49,350 nucleotides of DNA, from positions 1 through 49,350 of the forward strand of contig LOES01000003.1 of the NCBI GenBank assembly GCA_001515955.1, read 5' to 3'. The notes under the pieces were generated by a model that was not told where the DNA came from, did not search any database, and saw only the letters and a list, made by a program, of their open reading frames with translations. How positions within the stretch are numbered: the stretch's first letter is position 1; the number at the start of each line of letters is the position of its first letter. Origin of the DNA: Clostridia bacterium BRH_c25 (GTDB taxonomy: Bacteria > Bacillota_A > Clostridia > Lutisporales > Lutisporaceae). The position numbers were made by a program, and so were the translations under genes. Positions 8,851 through 17,987 of this stretch are shown here, piece after piece.

Positions 8851-9471
8851 ATGGCCTATTCAGTTGAAATAATCCGCAAGGATGAACAGAGCACAAGCAC
8901 CTGGTCAGGGGGTACAACCACACAGCTTGCCATCTATCCCAAGACCTCCGATTACAAAGCACGTAACTTCATGTGGAGGCTAAGCTCTGCCCGTGTCGAT
9001 GCTGATGAATCCACTTTTACAAGTATGCCTGAAATATGGAGACATATAATGATAATTGACGGAGAAATGAGGCTTCTGCATGAAGGCCATCACAGTGTAT
9101 TGCTCAGACCCTTTGAGCAGGACAGCTTCAGCGGCGGCTGGGCAACAAAAAGCATAGGTCGTGCAAGGGATTTCAATCTTATGCTGGGGCAAGGCTGTAA
9201 AGGGGAGCTGGAGGCCATGTTCATAGGCAAAGAGATGAAGATGGAGACAGCAGCAAGACCGGCTGCTATTGATTTTGCCAATAGGACCGATGGATTTTAC
9301 TGTCCAACCGGAAGTATTAATGTGGTTATAAATGAAGGTAAAACATACATCTTGAACGAGGGTGACCTTATGCTGCTAAATAGTCTGCAAGCTGATGAGC
9401 GTGCAGATATAACATTCAGAAACATTGGCCAGAAGACTGCAGCAATTATAAAAGCCGGGATTTCATATTAA
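8851..9471 (+). CDS. HutD/Ves-family protein
   Basis: 206-residue cupin-fold protein of the HutD/Ves family. The diagnostic N-terminal block WSGGTTTQLAIYP is present, followed by WRLSSARVDADESTFTSMP and the DGEMRLLHEG strand pair. HutD is linked to histidine utilisation in other bacteria, but no hut genes are near, so the role here is open. The start is set at ATG 8851, because AAAGGAG lies nine bases upstream; an in-frame TTG at 8830 would bury that site. It stands alone between a terminator and the next gene's own ribosome site. Confidence 0.8.
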   Translation: MAYSVEIIRKDEQSTSTWSGGTTTQLAIYPKTSDYKARNFMWRLSSARVDADESTFTSMPEIWRHIMIIDGEMRLLHEGHHSVLLRPFEQDSFSGGWATKSIGRARDFNLMLGQGCKGELEAMFIGKEMKMETAARPAAIDFANRTDGFYCPTGSINVVINEGKTYILNEGDLMLLNSLQADERADITFRNIGQKTAAIIKAGISY

Positions 9472-9503
9472 TTTTATAAATTTAAAATCACAGTATTTCA
9501 GTA

Positions 9504-9526
9504 TATTTTGCTTATAATGCAAAATA
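9504..9526. promoter_or_regulatory. Palindrome overlapping a TATAAT box
   Basis: TATTTTGC-TTATAAT-GCAAAATA is a perfect 8-bp inverted repeat around TATAAT (9513-9518), about 20-45 nt upstream of the CotF-like start. It may be an operator on a -10 box, but no good -35 box is seen. Confidence 0.35.
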
Positions 9527-9546
9527 CTAAAGCTGGAGGTGATTTT

Positions 9547-10014
9547 ATGAACAATTTAACACAAAAGGAAAAGGGGCTATTGCAAGATCAGAAGACTCAT
9601 GAGGAAATATGTATAAAAAAATACAATGAGTATTCAAACAGGGCACAAGACCCTCAGCTGAAGCAGCTGTTCAGTTCACATGCGCAAAAGGAACAGCAGC
9701 ATCTTGATACAATTAACCAGCTAATGAGCGGGCAGATTCCTAATATGAACCAGAATCAACAGCAGCAAGGTCAGCAGGGCACCCAGGGGCAAAAGTCCAT
9801 GAGGACAGGAAGCGGCAGTAAGAGCGATGCAGACCTGTGCAATGATATTCTTATGACTGAAAAATATGTTTCCGGAGCATACGATTCAGCTATATTTGAA
9901 TTCAGAGATGCAAACATCCGGCAGACTTTGAACCATATACAAAAGGAAGAGCAGCAGCATGGAGAAAGTGTCTTCAAGTATATGGAGAGCATGGGCTTGT
10001 ATAATCTTCAATAA
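9547..10014 (+). CDS. CotF-like spore coat protein
   Basis: 155-residue helical protein of the coat F (ferritin-like) family. An N-terminal helical pair (KTHEEICIKKYNEYSNRA, then QLFSSHAQKEQQHLDTIN) is joined to a C-terminal pair (DLCNDILMTEKYVSGAYDSA, then NHIQKEEQQHGESVFKYM) by a Gln/Gly/Ser-rich linker at about residues 70-100. The Q-rich linker is typical of clostridial coat F proteins. The start is ATG 9547 behind GGAGGTG; an earlier in-frame TTG (9508) lacks a ribosome site. Likely made in sporulation, which fits the germination operon that faces it. Confidence 0.82.
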   Translation: MNNLTQKEKGLLQDQKTHEEICIKKYNEYSNRAQDPQLKQLFSSHAQKEQQHLDTINQLMSGQIPNMNQNQQQQGQQGTQGQKSMRTGSGSKSDADLCNDILMTEKYVSGAYDSAIFEFRDANIRQTLNHIQKEEQQHGESVFKYMESMGLYNLQ

Positions 10015-10035
10015 ACTTATTTGATTCTAACAAAA

Positions 10036-10069
10036 AATGACTCTTCTCATACAATTGTGAAGGGTCATT
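10036..10069. terminator. Bidirectional terminator between the CotF-like gene and gerKB
   Basis: AATGACTCTTC pairs with GAAGGGTCATT, with one G-U pair when read on the plus strand. On the minus strand the stem is followed by TTTTTTG, so it best serves the ger operon; the plus-strand tail is weaker. Confidence 0.75.
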
Positions 10070-10070
10070 T

Positions 10071-11174
10071 CTATTTGGTATTGCTTTTAACTCCTTTCTT
10101 AAGCTTGGATAAAACAAGTAAAACAATTGGAAAGCCGTAACCTAATAACATGCTTAGGGGTATGAAAAGTGTATTGGAGAATTCCTCAAGCTCAAATTTG
10201 GTTGAAGAGATTCCCATAGAGAGAAAATATATAAGAATTGCAAGTATATTTATTAAAGGCCTTGTATCAGATAATTTGAATATTGACTTAATTAAATTAA
10301 GTGTTACAACAAAAAATGTGGATATCAGGGTAAAGTCCGTAAAAATCCATATTGCAATTATTATGGCCTCTATGTTTTCTATTGTATCCATTAATGATGC
10401 CTGCTTAACTGTAATCAAAACAGGCAATGGGGCCCTCCGGGCAACTGAAACACCTAGTACTCCGATTGTAATAAACATTACTAATATTAAACTGGATATG
10501 TTTATATAGGTGGCGATATATCCGAAGGCTTTAAAGCTTTTCATGTTCACAATCTTATCACTTAAGAAGAATAAAAGAAACAAGTAGGACAGTATTCCGG
10601 TTGATGCAAAGCTCGCCTTTACTATTGGTACTATATCATTGAAATATACGGGAAGTATATTGTCAGTCCTAATTTTAGGCAGCAGAAAGATCGACAGCAT
10701 AACCAGCATTGCACCGACAAAAGGCAGCAGTATTTCGCTCATTCTTGCTATTACTGTAAAGCCGGAACGCAGCATATAAGCTATTGGTATGAGAGTTAAT
10801 ATAATCAGCACATTATTATTGATATTGGGATATATCGAGCTGGTAAGCCGCTCTGCATAATAACGTGTATACAATGTCAAAAGCAAGACTACCCACAGCA
10901 AGTACAGCACAAGCACAAGCTTCCCAAGGTATCTCCCCATAATGGTGGTTATAATTTCAGCCATGCTTTGATCTTTGTATTTCTTCAGAATAGAGTCAAT
11001 TACAAATATCAGAGCAATAAAAGGCACAATACAGACAACCGGAGATACCCAGCCGGCTTGGGCGGCTTTTGCTGCTGCATACTTGGGAAGGAACCTGGTG
11101 GCAGGAGAGGATACAATTATTGTAAATACAAAAAGGAGCTGTTTAACTGATATTTTGTCTTTGCTGGTTCTCAT
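10071..11174 (-). CDS. gerKB: Spore germination permease, GerKB/GerAB family
   Basis: 367-residue integral membrane protein with about ten helices, related to amino acid-polyamine permeases. It is the B subunit of a GerA-type germinant receptor in the spore inner membrane, and this subunit is known to bind germinants such as amino acids. Family features include the N-terminal KDKISVKQLLFVFTIIVSSPATRFLP and the LPxYFNDIVPIVKA region. AAGGAGT precedes the ATG. It is the last gene of gerKA-gerKC-small ORF-gerKB and is followed directly by the terminator. The germinant cannot be read from sequence. Confidence 0.92.
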   Translation of the reverse strand: MRTSKDKISVKQLLFVFTIIVSSPATRFLPKYAAAKAAQAGWVSPVVCIVPFIALIFVIDSILKKYKDQSMAEIITTIMGRYLGKLVLVLYLLWVVLLLTLYTRYYAERLTSSIYPNINNNVLIILTLIPIAYMLRSGFTVIARMSEILLPFVGAMLVMLSIFLLPKIRTDNILPVYFNDIVPIVKASFASTGILSYLFLLFFLSDKIVNMKSFKAFGYIATYINISSLILVMFITIGVLGVSVARRAPLPVLITVKQASLMDTIENIEAIIIAIWIFTDFTLISTFFVVTLNLIKSIFKLSDTRPLINILAILIYFLSMGISSTKFELEEFSNTLFIPLSMLLGYGFPIVLLVLSKLKKGVKSNTK

Positions 11175-11184
11175 AAAGTACTCC

Positions 11185-11379
11185 TTATCTTACATTGAAT
11201 ATTTTAAATAGAATATTTACCAAACTGGCAGTATAGCTATGAGTGTTGTAATAATAGCCGTATGCCAGAGTAATAACCCCAAACAGAAGGAGAACTGCAG
11301 ACTCCTTGCCCTGCTTCTTTTTTACCATTGGTATTATTTCAATTACTATAACAATAAAAGCAAGTATTAGCATACTCAT
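11185..11379 (-). CDS. Small membrane protein inside the ger operon
   Basis: 64 residues with two predicted transmembrane helices (about 2-17 and 28-45) separated by a basic KKKQGK turn. The ATG overlaps the gerKC stop codon (ATGA), so translation is coupled, and gerKB starts ten bases later. Small membrane D subunits occur in some ger operons, and this could be a counterpart. The similarity is positional and topological only. Confidence 0.75.
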   Translation of the reverse strand: MSMLILAFIVIVIEIIPMVKKKQGKESAVLLLFGVITLAYGYYYNTHSYTASLVNILFKIFNVR

Positions 11380-12563
11380 TCACCTACGCTCTCCACAGTA
11401 CTTCTGGTTGGATTATTAAGCAGGTAGGTTCCTTTTATATTGGATTTGACCTTGATGTCAAATTTAATATCAGGAAACAATTCCTTCCAATTTTCATTGA
11501 GATAGTTCCGCATCATCGGATATTCGAGAATAAACTTGGTTACGGTGCTGAAATGGTCGGAGTTATTTTCCTGGGCTATTCTTATTGCACTTTCAACTTC
11601 TTTTTTGATGGCTTTCTCCTGCTGCTCAGTCAAGTATTCAATGCTTTCATTGTCAATAACATTCACAATTCCCATTACTTCACCAATATTTGTTGTGAAA
11701 GAAATTTCTGCAGTGCAATGAAGCTCGTCGTCTATGATTTTTGCTTTTATCTTTACTTTACTGTCAACTATCTCCATTGATACTTCTTCCCCTGCCTTGC
11801 TCTTGACTACGATAACTCCTGAGCCTATCCGGTCCATCATCCAATTTATGCCTCTGGCTTCTTCTCTTGAGGTAAAGTAGGAAAGCTTATCTTCATTAAA
11901 TATTGCATAACCCCTCAACAATACATCATATATATCCTGCTTTTCTTCGCTGGTCATAGTGTCGGTAGTCTCAATAAAAGGAATAAAAGTATCAAGGTTC
12001 TTGTTGTCGAATATCAGCAAAGCCTCATTAAGTGTTACTACGCTGGATAAGGATGTTCTCGGGATATTTTCTTCAATACTGGAAATTCTATCGCCTATAA
12101 ACATTTTTGTGGTATTTGTCTTTTTTACCAGGGAATTTGCTGTATCGCCCTTTACGATATATACTTTTGCATTGTAGCGGAACTCATTGTGCCTGCTGAT
12201 AAAGTCCAGATACGGAAGTATGCCTTTTCTGGCAATTGACTCGCCGAACAGTATGTATTCGGTGTGACCGTAGTGTGGCTTTCTATCCGAGTATACATTC
12301 AGATTTCTTACAGCATCAAATACAGTATCCCCCTCGGAGATAATGCTTTCTCCCTTCTGTGCCGCTTCTTGGCCTTCACCTCCTGTTGAGAGGCTCTTTG
12401 TTGTAAGCGTTAGCTTGACCTTGCCTTCAGCTGCTTCATCGATAGACATCATACGTACTACAAAGAGTTTGTTGATTTCTGCCCTTCCCAAGGCAATCTG
12501 CGTACAGCCGGATAAAGCCAGGGTGATTGAAAATATCACTGCCAAGATTGAAAAATTTCGCAT
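11376..12563 (-). CDS. gerKC: Germination lipoprotein, Ger(x)C family
   Basis: 395-residue C subunit of the germinant receptor. A lipoprotein signal ends in LSGC, with Cys20 as the lipidated residue, so it should sit on the outer face of the spore inner membrane. The Ger(x)C body shows the conserved GHTEYILFGE segment, the DFISRHNEFR helix and a C-terminal domain around NENWKELFPDIKF. GGAGTGAG precedes the ATG and is embedded in the end of gerKA, so the two genes are tightly coupled. Confidence 0.93.
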   Translation of the reverse strand: MRNFSILAVIFSITLALSGCTQIALGRAEINKLFVVRMMSIDEAAEGKVKLTLTTKSLSTGGEGQEAAQKGESIISEGDTVFDAVRNLNVYSDRKPHYGHTEYILFGESIARKGILPYLDFISRHNEFRYNAKVYIVKGDTANSLVKKTNTTKMFIGDRISSIEENIPRTSLSSVVTLNEALLIFDNKNLDTFIPFIETTDTMTSEEKQDIYDVLLRGYAIFNEDKLSYFTSREEARGINWMMDRIGSGVIVVKSKAGEEVSMEIVDSKVKIKAKIIDDELHCTAEISFTTNIGEVMGIVNVIDNESIEYLTEQQEKAIKKEVESAIRIAQENNSDHFSTVTKFILEYPMMRNYLNENWKELFPDIKFDIKVKSNIKGTYLLNNPTRSTVESVGE

Positions 12564-12572
12564 AGCAGGTTC

Positions 12573-14096
12573 TCACTCCATTCGTTTCTTATTATTTGTA
12601 TTCAGACTGCTCGGCCGATTCTTCATAATATTATTGGGAAACCTGAAAAGTGTGTCCTTCAGCTGTTCATCCTCATTTGCCACAAAGGGGTCCAGGTATG
12701 GGACTCCGTAGCTCTCCATCTTACACCAATGGTAAAGAAGAAATATCAACCCGAAGGTAAGACCGAAGATCCCTATAATGCTACTCAATATTACAAACAG
12801 GAAGCGCCAGATCCTCAGGGCATTGCTAAAATCCTGGTTGGGCATTGTGAAGCCTGCAATAGCTGTAATTGCTACTATGATTACGGTGGCAGGGGACACC
12901 AGCTTAGCTTCAACTGCAGCTTGGCCTACCACCAAAGCACCGACAATAGATACCGTCTGGCCTATGGCTTTTGGCAGCCTCAAGCCTGCTTCCACCAGGA
13001 ATTCAAAAGCAATCAGTAGAATTATGACTTCAACTAACATTGGGAAAGGCACTCCTTCCTTGGATGCTACTATTGAGAAAGTCAGCTCTGTGGGAAGCAT
13101 CTCCGGGTGAAAAGTAGTAATGGTTATATAAAAGCCAGGAAGCACCAGTGTGATGAACATGGCCAGAAATCTTAAAAAACGAAGGGCTGATCCGACCATG
13201 AAATGAAATGAGTAGTCATCAAGTGCTTGAATAAACTGAAGCAGAGTGCCCGGAACTATATAAGTGGTGGGCACGCTTTCTATCATGATTCCTACGCGTC
13301 CCTCGACAATGTTTACACAAAATCTGTCAGGCCTTTCTGTATACTGTACCTGGGGAAATGCGGAATACTGATCATCAATGAGCAGCTCCTCTATTATACC
13401 TGGCGTAAGAGCTTCAGGTATGTCAAAGGCTTCGAGCCGTTGCTTCACTTCGTCTACTAGCTTTCTATTGGCAATGTTTTTCATGTATACTATCGCAATG
13501 GTAGTTCTTGTTTGTCTTCCTACAGTAATCTCTTCCACACTCAAATAGGGGGATTTGATTTTCTTCCTGCATAATGCGGTATTTGTCCTTAATTCTTCAA
13601 CGAAAGAGTCCTTCGAGCCCTTGATGACAGTTTCCGCCGCAGGTTCAGAGATAGAACGCTTAAGATCACTCTTGGCCTCGAAGGTGAAGGCTGTTTTAGC
13701 ATCGTTGAATATTATTGCAATGCCGCCCCCGAGGATATCATCAGTAAGGTCCTTCAGTTTTGTCCTTAATTTTATTGTGGATGAATATACTATACCCATA
13801 CTTATTAGCTCTATGGCATCTGCGGCTGTCTTGCAGGTGTCAAATTGCTTCTCTTGAGCAAGGGGCTTCAAGATGTTGTCATTTACTAATTTGCTGTTAA
13901 CTAAGCCGTCAAGGAAGGCCAAGACAGCAGGTATTGCAGGGTTGTCTCTTATTAGGATTACCCTGGATGTGAAGTCTGAATTACTGCCGAGTATTGAATG
14001 TACATTATCGCTTGTGATCTCGGTTGTTGTATTGTAAAGACTATCTTCCACCCTGAAATCGGGTTCCGGTGTCTTATTCCTGGCATTTGGAGACAT
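12573..14096 (-). CDS. gerKA: Spore germination protein, GerKA/GerAA family
   Basis: 507-residue A subunit of the germinant receptor. The N-terminal soluble half carries the family signature LIRDNPAIPAVLAFLDGLVNSKLV and the RVGIMIESVPTTYIVPGTLLQFIQ segment. The C-terminal half holds about five membrane helices, then a cytoplasmic tail (VPYLDPFVANEDEQLKDTLFRFP). It is the first gene of the operon. The 218 bases upstream, between it and the divergent gene at 14315, contain no convincing sigma-G box that I could identify, although forespore expression is expected for the family. Confidence 0.94.
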   Translation of the reverse strand: MSPNARNKTPEPDFRVEDSLYNTTTEITSDNVHSILGSNSDFTSRVILIRDNPAIPAVLAFLDGLVNSKLVNDNILKPLAQEKQFDTCKTAADAIELISMGIVYSSTIKLRTKLKDLTDDILGGGIAIIFNDAKTAFTFEAKSDLKRSISEPAAETVIKGSKDSFVEELRTNTALCRKKIKSPYLSVEEITVGRQTRTTIAIVYMKNIANRKLVDEVKQRLEAFDIPEALTPGIIEELLIDDQYSAFPQVQYTERPDRFCVNIVEGRVGIMIESVPTTYIVPGTLLQFIQALDDYSFHFMVGSALRFLRFLAMFITLVLPGFYITITTFHPEMLPTELTFSIVASKEGVPFPMLVEVIILLIAFEFLVEAGLRLPKAIGQTVSIVGALVVGQAAVEAKLVSPATVIIVAITAIAGFTMPNQDFSNALRIWRFLFVILSSIIGIFGLTFGLIFLLYHWCKMESYGVPYLDPFVANEDEQLKDTLFRFPNNIMKNRPSSLNTNNKKRME

Positions 14097-14263
14097 ATTA
14101 TCACATCCTGTGCTGTATAATTTAAATGGAATATTTGTTCAGACCATAATAGTTTAAACATTTTTATTAAAGTTTATGTTATTCTGTAGGATTTTGGCTT
14201 AGAGCTTGAGAAGGATTCATTCATATAGAACTTACAGTTAAATTATCGAGGAGGAGCAACATT

Positions 14264-14296
14264 ATGAATCGGATTTCATATAATGTATTATTTTGA
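14264..14296 (+). other. Ten-codon ORF with a strong ribosome site, in frame with the next gene
   Basis: GAGGAGGAG is followed by ATG at 14264, then nine codons and a TGA at 14294. The frame is the same as that of the gene starting at 14315, which has a weaker, more distant GGAG. It is either a leader peptide or a sign that the real N terminus is interrupted by the TGA. Confidence 0.4.
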
Positions 14297-14314
14297 TATG
14301 GAGATGTATATAGA

Positions 14315-15442
14315 ATGGTATCACATTTTCTGTGTCCGTTTATTCAACATACCTTAACAGGAAGCAGCAGTTGCTCCTATGCTGCACGTACCATGACTGC
14401 AAGCAGCAATTACTATTATGGTGCCAAGAAGGGTATAAACAATAGCTTAAGCAGGATGCATACTCTAAGCACTCTGGACACTATAAGGCTTGAACAAGGC
14501 GCGACTGGATTAAAGGCTTTTTTTAGCGAATTGAGCAAAAAAGATTATAAGGAGGCACTCAGCTTAGTCAATGAAGAAAGCTTGCATTTCAGCAGCTTGT
14601 ATATACTGAAGCCTGAAATAGAGGCACTAAACCTTTTTGATTACCTGAGTCTGCGGAATAAAATTGCTATTGCTGTTTTAAACGAAGTTTTGTCAGGCAA
14701 TAAGAGCATGCCACCTATGAAATGTTCATCGAGTGAATATATACAGACAGTTTGCTCAGTTCTGAAGTGGATTCTGATATCCGGGTTTATTGATGACGGG
14801 TTTGAGGATGATTATGATAAGGTCCTGGATGCCTCCTCGGCACTTCTTATTAAAGTATATGGCGATAGGACAGTTCTACCGCTTATGTCGGATCTGATTT
14901 TTGAAAGAAATAGAAGAGGACGCTTCTATAACGAGTTGGTCTGGGCCTTTTTTGAATCCCGATATCCCCATGGCTTGATATTGATTGCTGCGCATCTGTT
15001 ATCCGAACAACCGGAGGATGTCAGGCTGGCGCAAAGGCTATTGAGTTTCATTCCGGGCATAGACACAGAGAGGACAGCAGCTTATGAAAGGCAGCATTCA
15101 ATAGTTTTGAACTGGCTGGAAAAAAACTATCCGTATCTGTATTTTACTGGTGAAAGCTTTCAACAATCTGTCAGTCCTAAGCCTTACCGCGTAATACTGG
15201 ATGCCAGATATCTATGTAAGGCCATTTCTATAGATACCGGCAGAACCATAGAGCCTCTCACAGAATATGAGGATAAGCTGCTGAAAGAATTTAGTGAATT
15301 GGGTACCGATGTTAAAAAAATGCTTTCGATTTTTTCACATATGACACATAATAACAACATTCATCGTTGGAATTCGTGGATACATCGTCCGATTGCTGAA
15401 CAGGTGGAAATCGCCGGCTTATGGATGGGGGGAGCAGTATGA
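14315..15442 (+). CDS. Unknown protein coupled to spore transglutaminase
   Basis: 375 residues, mostly helical, with no signal peptide or clear catalytic motif. The C-terminal part includes MLSIFSHMTHNNNIHRWNSWIHRPIAEQ, which is rich in His and Trp. The stop overlaps the tgl start (ATGA), so the two proteins are made together, and a role in spore coat assembly or cross-linking is a fair inference. The ATG at 14315 has GGAG 11 bases upstream. An in-frame ATG at 14264 has a better ribosome site but is cut off by a TGA, so the N terminus is uncertain. I do not recognise the family. Confidence 0.7.
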   Translation: MVSHFLCPFIQHTLTGSSSCSYAARTMTASSNYYYGAKKGINNSLSRMHTLSTLDTIRLEQGATGLKAFFSELSKKDYKEALSLVNEESLHFSSLYILKPEIEALNLFDYLSLRNKIAIAVLNEVLSGNKSMPPMKCSSSEYIQTVCSVLKWILISGFIDDGFEDDYDKVLDASSALLIKVYGDRTVLPLMSDLIFERNRRGRFYNELVWAFFESRYPHGLILIAAHLLSEQPEDVRLAQRLLSFIPGIDTERTAAYERQHSIVLNWLEKNYPYLYFTGESFQQSVSPKPYRVILDARYLCKAISIDTGRTIEPLTEYEDKLLKEFSELGTDVKKMLSIFSHMTHNNNIHRWNSWIHRPIAEQVEIAGLWMGGAV

Positions 15443-16242
15443 TTAAAATCCCAGGCAGTGAGATAACTCCCGAGAGCATGGAGCTCCACTACATGGTGGG
15501 CAGTGTCCAAAGAATAACACTTGATAAGCTGTCTTCGAGCAGTGTGGCTTACAAGTATGCCTCACTTGATCAATTAAGGTTTGAGTTGGATCTTCGTGCA
15601 AATATAGTTAATGCAGCTATAGAACTTGGCAATAGCAAATTTGCCTTTAGAACCTTCCGAAAATCAGTGTGCAATCCGGATTACTGGGAGCGTACCAATG
15701 AAGGAGGCTTTCTGCTGAAGGATGGAATCAAGCCCTCTGATGCGATTAGAGACATATATAATAACAGTAATAAATACGGAACAGAATGCGCTACAGCAAT
15801 AGTCATCGTCTATTATAAAGCTTTTGTCGGAATATTTCCTGAAAAACAGTTCAATGATCTTTTCCAAGGTATTTATCTGATGAATTGGGGATATCTCGAC
15901 AGTGATCTTGGAATCAGATATTATCAAAGTGTATCAGACGTACTGCCGGGAGACTGCCTATATTTCAAAAACCCGGAGGTTAATCCTCTAACGCCTGAAT
16001 GGCAGGGCGAGAATACAATAGATCTTGGCAATGGAATGTATTATGGCCATGGTATAGGTATCAGAAATGCTGAAGGAATAATAGCAGTCTTGAATAGAAA
16101 GAGGAAAAGTGATGCAACGGAATCTGCATACTTGCTGGACTCTGCTACACGTCCGGGTTTTAAGCGCCTGGCTGACAGATACTATGGCACAATTGACCGT
16201 AAACCCCTGAGACACTACATTGCCGAGGATGCTGTCGGGTAA
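15439..16242 (+). CDS. tgl: Protein-glutamine gamma-glutamyltransferase (spore coat transglutaminase)
   Basis: 267 residues, close to the family's usual length. It forms epsilon-(gamma-glutamyl)lysine cross-links between coat proteins. Catalytic residues match the Bacillus Tgl pattern: Cys117 in TECATA, Glu191 in WQGENTID and His204 in YYGHGIGI, near Cys116, Glu187 and His200 of B. subtilis Tgl. The start is ATG 15439, preceded by GGGGGGAG and overlapping the upstream stop as ATGA; an in-frame ATG at 15421 would bury the ribosome site. Confidence 0.92.
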   Translation: MIKIPGSEITPESMELHYMVGSVQRITLDKLSSSSVAYKYASLDQLRFELDLRANIVNAAIELGNSKFAFRTFRKSVCNPDYWERTNEGGFLLKDGIKPSDAIRDIYNNSNKYGTECATAIVIVYYKAFVGIFPEKQFNDLFQGIYLMNWGYLDSDLGIRYYQSVSDVLPGDCLYFKNPEVNPLTPEWQGENTIDLGNGMYYGHGIGIRNAEGIIAVLNRKRKSDATESAYLLDSATRPGFKRLADRYYGTIDRKPLRHYIAEDAVG

Positions 16243-16250
16243 ATGCTTAA

Positions 16251-16311
16251 CTGCCCTTTATCCCTAAATCTTGATTGTGCATATGTCATGAAGTTAGCGG
16301 ATAAAGGGCAG
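16251..16311. terminator. Inverted repeat between convergent tgl and glycosyltransferase genes
   Basis: CTGCCCTTTATCC (16251-16263) pairs perfectly with GGATAAAGGGCAG (16299-16311) around a 35-base loop. There is no T run, so it is only a possible terminator or RNA-stability structure. Confidence 0.5.
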
Positions 16312-16329
16312 CTGCTGTCAATTATTTAG

Positions 16330-17688
16330 CTATTTCCAGATTCTTTCAAGCTTTAGGAATTCCTGCAGATATCCCCATACTGAGATGGGAGACATAATCA
16401 TCTGATAAAACAGAACGAAAAGTATGAAACCCCATATGTTTTTTCGTACTTTTAGATTTAAGTGTCTGAAGACATACATTTGATAAGCGTAAAGTATCCC
16501 ATAACTCAAAAGTGTCAATGGAATAACCAATAATGTCATTGGACCGACTATCCAGTAAACTCCAAAGCAAGCCAGTACCAAACCCGGCAGCCAAAATAGT
16601 GTGTAAGAGAAATCCAGGAAAGGCATTATAAGGTTTATGCCTGTCAGGTACTTGGTATAGATTTGAGGCTGCTGCCAGGGTTTTACTTGCTTCAGTGCTT
16701 CAATCATTCCTCTGGCCCATCTTGAGCGCTGCCTTGAGAAAGAATATATTGTTGTTGGCACATCCGTAAATGCTATTGCCAATGGTTCAAAATATGTGAG
16801 CCCCCCTTGCTTTAACAAATTCCATGTCAGCACAATATCCTCACCTATTGCATCAGGCCATCCGCCAATCACTTTAACACTTTCGGTCTTATAAATGCTG
16901 TAGGCACCTTGCGCAACGAGGGTTCCCTGGTACAAGCCCTGCAATCTCTTAATTGATGCAATTCCAAGGAAATAATCCCATTCTTGTATTTTTGCCAGCA
17001 GATTATGTCTGCTATTCTTTACAAGTATTGAGCCTGCTACTGCACAAACTTCTTTCGGAGCGCTTTCAATCCTTGCCGCCAAATACCTTACAGCCGACTT
17101 GTGGAGCAGAGTATCGGCATCTAATGTTATTACCAAGTCTGTTAAGGTGTGCTTAAGGCCTGTATTCAAAGCATTGAATTTTCCGGGGTTTTCTTCCCGG
17201 ATGACTGATATGTCAAGCTTTAATGCTTTACCGGCATTAAGTGCATTAATAGCAGTATTATCATTGGAACCATTATCAATAATCAAGGCTTTAATTTTTC
17301 CAGCATAGTCTTGTCTGGCAATATAATCAATAGTACGTGCTATTTTCTCACCTTCATTTCTAGCAGCAATTAGGACAGTAATACTCTTTACAGGATATTT
17401 ATTCTTGAAGGGCGGCTGTCGGTCCAACATCAGACCGGCAACCAAAAAAGCATTAAGATAGCCGGGGATGTACGCAATTCCACTGATTATTATTAATGCC
17501 GCCGGGAAAGTAACAATCTTTGAAAAGTCCCTAAGCCAGGGGAAGGATATATAAACTGAAAAGCTTATCCATAATATTGAAATCATATGACATAGCCAGA
17601 ACTTTACCGATACAGGAATATAAAGTCTTGATTTTGTATGGGCATTAGCATTTGGCGCGGCATTTTTGCTGCTAATTTGATTCATCAT
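16330..17688 (-). CDS. Membrane glycosyltransferase, family 2 (processive type)
   Basis: 452 residues. Two N-terminal membrane segments (about 28-50 and 60-88) precede a GT-A domain with ITVLIAARNEGEKIARTI, the metal-binding DAD at residues 190-192, a GEDIVLTW acceptor-site motif and the QRSRWARGM motif. A C-terminal membrane region follows. This order is that of cellulose, hyaluronan and poly-N-acetylglucosamine synthase-like enzymes (BcsA/PgaC type). The polymer is unknown and no partner genes are adjacent. AAGGAG lies eight bases before the ATG. A c-di-GMP-binding PilZ domain is not seen. Confidence 0.88.
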   Translation of the reverse strand: MMNQISSKNAAPNANAHTKSRLYIPVSVKFWLCHMISILWISFSVYISFPWLRDFSKIVTFPAALIIISGIAYIPGYLNAFLVAGLMLDRQPPFKNKYPVKSITVLIAARNEGEKIARTIDYIARQDYAGKIKALIIDNGSNDNTAINALNAGKALKLDISVIREENPGKFNALNTGLKHTLTDLVITLDADTLLHKSAVRYLAARIESAPKEVCAVAGSILVKNSRHNLLAKIQEWDYFLGIASIKRLQGLYQGTLVAQGAYSIYKTESVKVIGGWPDAIGEDIVLTWNLLKQGGLTYFEPLAIAFTDVPTTIYSFSRQRSRWARGMIEALKQVKPWQQPQIYTKYLTGINLIMPFLDFSYTLFWLPGLVLACFGVYWIVGPMTLLVIPLTLLSYGILYAYQMYVFRHLNLKVRKNIWGFILFVLFYQMIMSPISVWGYLQEFLKLERIWK

Positions 17689-17935
17689 AGAACCAGCTCC
17701 TTTATAAAAAAAGACTTTACAACGTAGTAATTATAACACCTAAGAGCATGTACTGCACTTGAAAAAAAAGCCTTGTAAGCATTAATTATGTAAATTAAAA
17801 CAGGCAGGGTAGTGAGAATCCTCTACTCTGATTTTTAATGGAATTTATCCTACTATATGGAATGTTATATTGAAAGGTATGTGATAAGCATAGGAGGAAG
17901 AAGTAATGTGTAATGATAATGTAAAATTAGGGCAG

Positions 17936-17964
17936 TTGAGATAGATATTTGTAAGTGTTATAAT
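17936..17964 (+). promoter_or_regulatory. Sigma-A promoter for the lipoprotein gene
   Basis: TTGAGA (17936-17941), a 17-base spacer, then TATAAT (17959-17964), about 24 nt upstream of the start codon. The rest of the 299-base gap 17689-17987 holds only a 12-codon ORF (17906) behind AGGAGG; nothing else was recognised. Confidence 0.7.
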
Positions 17965-17987
17965 ATGCTGTATATGGAGGTGTTTTA

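Noticed and set aside
17906..17944. Twelve-codon ORF behind AGGAGG upstream of the lipoprotein gene.
   Set aside because: It overlaps the -35 region of the lipoprotein promoter and has no sign of conservation that can be judged here.
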